DNA of 64,000 bases from Paenarthrobacter sp. A20 (GTDB lineage: Bacteria; Actinomycetota; Actinomycetes; Actinomycetales; Micrococcaceae), in assembly GCF_024168825.1 (NCBI RefSeq), contig NZ_JALJWH010000001.1:434001-498000 (forward strand). The letters run 5' to 3'. Numbering within the stretch: position 1 is the stretch's first letter; every line of letters begins with the position of its first letter. This document shows, in pieces, positions 63,477 to 64,000 of the stretch. Both the position numbers and the translations under genes were made by a program. Below the pieces are notes generated by a model. The model saw nothing but the letters and a program-made list of their open reading frames with translations. It had not been told where the DNA came from and searched no databases.

Positions 63477-64000
63477 TGGCATTGAGTGTGCTTGATCTGT
63501 TTTCTGTTGGCATCGGGCCGTCGTCTTCCCACACGGTAGGCCCGATGCGCGCGGCAAAGCAGTTCACGGACGGTCTTGAATCGTCCGGCCAGCTTCCGGC
63601 TACGGTGCGCGTCCAGGCTGAGCTTTTCGGCTCCCTGGGCGCCACCGGCCGGGGCCACGGCTCAGACAAGGCCGTGGTGCTGGGGCTGCAAGGCCACTCC
63701 CCCGAAACCGTGGACACCACCACTGCCGATGACCAGGTCGCAGCTGCCGCACTCGATGCAGAGCTACGCCTGGGCGGCAACCACCGCGTGGACTTCAACT
63801 GGGACGAGGACGTGGTCCTGCACCGGCGCAAGTCGTTGCCGGCGCACCCCAACGGCATGACGTTCCGCGCGCTGGACCACAGCGGCTCGGTCCTGCGGGA
63901 ACGCAGCTACTACTCCATCGGAGGCGGCTTTGTGGTGGACGGGGACGTCTCCGGAGCCGACAAAGTGGTAGCCGATGACACCGTTCTGCCCTACCCCTTC
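63476..64000 (+). CDS. sdaA: L-serine ammonia-lyase (partial)
   Basis: The first 175 codons of a single-chain iron-sulfur L-serine dehydratase; the rest lies beyond the window. The start [20 protein letters not shown] and VGPMRAAKQF is diagnostic, with the beta-domain segment FGSLGATGRGHGSDKAVVLG and later YYSIGGGFVVDG. It would convert serine made by GlyA into pyruvate and ammonia. It overlaps the soxG stop by one base and belongs to the same operon. Confidence 0.94.
   Translation, partial: MALSVLDLFSVGIGPSSSHTVGPMRAAKQFTDGLESSGQLPATVRVQAELFGSLGATGRGHGSDKAVVLGLQGHSPETVDTTTADDQVAAAALDAELRLGGNHRVDFNWDEDVVLHRRKSLPAHPNGMTFRALDHSGSVLRERSYYSIGGGFVVDGDVSGADKVVADDTVLPYPF

Overview
This is a 64-kb piece of a high-GC Gram-positive chromosome. 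Gene density, GTG/TTG starts, many 4-8 bp translational overlaps and the gene families (creatinase plus four-subunit sarcosine oxidase, a DUF6318 lipoprotein, a WXG100 protein, a DtxR-type iron box) point to an actinobacterium of the Micrococcaceae, most likely Arthrobacter or Paenarthrobacter. That placement is inferred from family resemblance, not from a marker gene. No rRNA, tRNA, CRISPR array, transposase or phage gene was found. The window opens inside an iron-siderophore permease gene and closes inside an L-serine dehydratase gene.

Layout. 1-1.7 kb: iron-siderophore ABC uptake genes under a DtxR/IdeR-like box. 2.1-2.6 kb: an FBP-type zinc protein. 2.7-6.5 kb: ferredoxin, ferredoxin reductase and cytochrome P450 (a complete three-component monooxygenase) with an IclR regulator. 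6.5-12.5 kb, same strand: the SMC-like genes jetA-jetB-jetC of a Wadjet/MksBEF defence system, without the nuclease gene jetD beside them. 12.7-24.2 kb: mostly single genes (acyl-CoA dehydrogenase, YchJ, membrane proteins, flavin reductase, aldo/keto reductase, sulfite-oxidase-like enzyme, S4 protein, DUF6318 lipoprotein and a secreted partner, a 2H phosphoesterase). 24.4-29.2 kb: an asparagine operon (GntR regulator, zinc asparaginase, aspartase, permease). 29.4-36.6 kb: an L-fucose cluster (FadR-type regulator, alpha-L-fucosidase, mutarotase, dehydrogenase, lactonase, fuconate dehydratase, FAH-type hydrolase, SDR) for the non-phosphorylated pathway. 36.6-45 kb: secreted FG-GAP protein, an acetyltransferase-AAA+ fusion, LtrA, HD hydrolase, SDR/TetR pair, beta-lactamase-fold hydrolase and GluQ. 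45-52 kb: two Lrp regulators, a long WXG100 protein with a lipoprotein, LysE exporter, ArsR/SRPBCC pair and small membrane proteins. 51.9-64 kb: creatine/sarcosine catabolism (IclR, creatinase, MFS carrier, GntR, glyA, soxB-D-A-G, sdaA).

How the genes work together. Three catabolic modules can each be followed from substrate to central metabolism. Asparagine goes to aspartate and then fumarate. Fucosides go to L-fucose, fucono-lactone, fuconate, 2-keto-3-deoxyfuconate and small acids. Creatine goes to sarcosine plus urea, then to glycine plus methylene-THF, serine and pyruvate. Between them lie several unexplained repeats: an array of about 32-bp GTGAGAG units facing inverted copies (55.6-56.0 kb), a four-copy repeat that supplies the stop codons of two convergent genes (42.84-42.91 kb), and several long perfect hairpins. 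The best candidates for unusual biology are the jetABC operon without jetD, the acetyltransferase-AAA+ fusion, the WXG100/lipoprotein pair and the GTGAGAG arrays.
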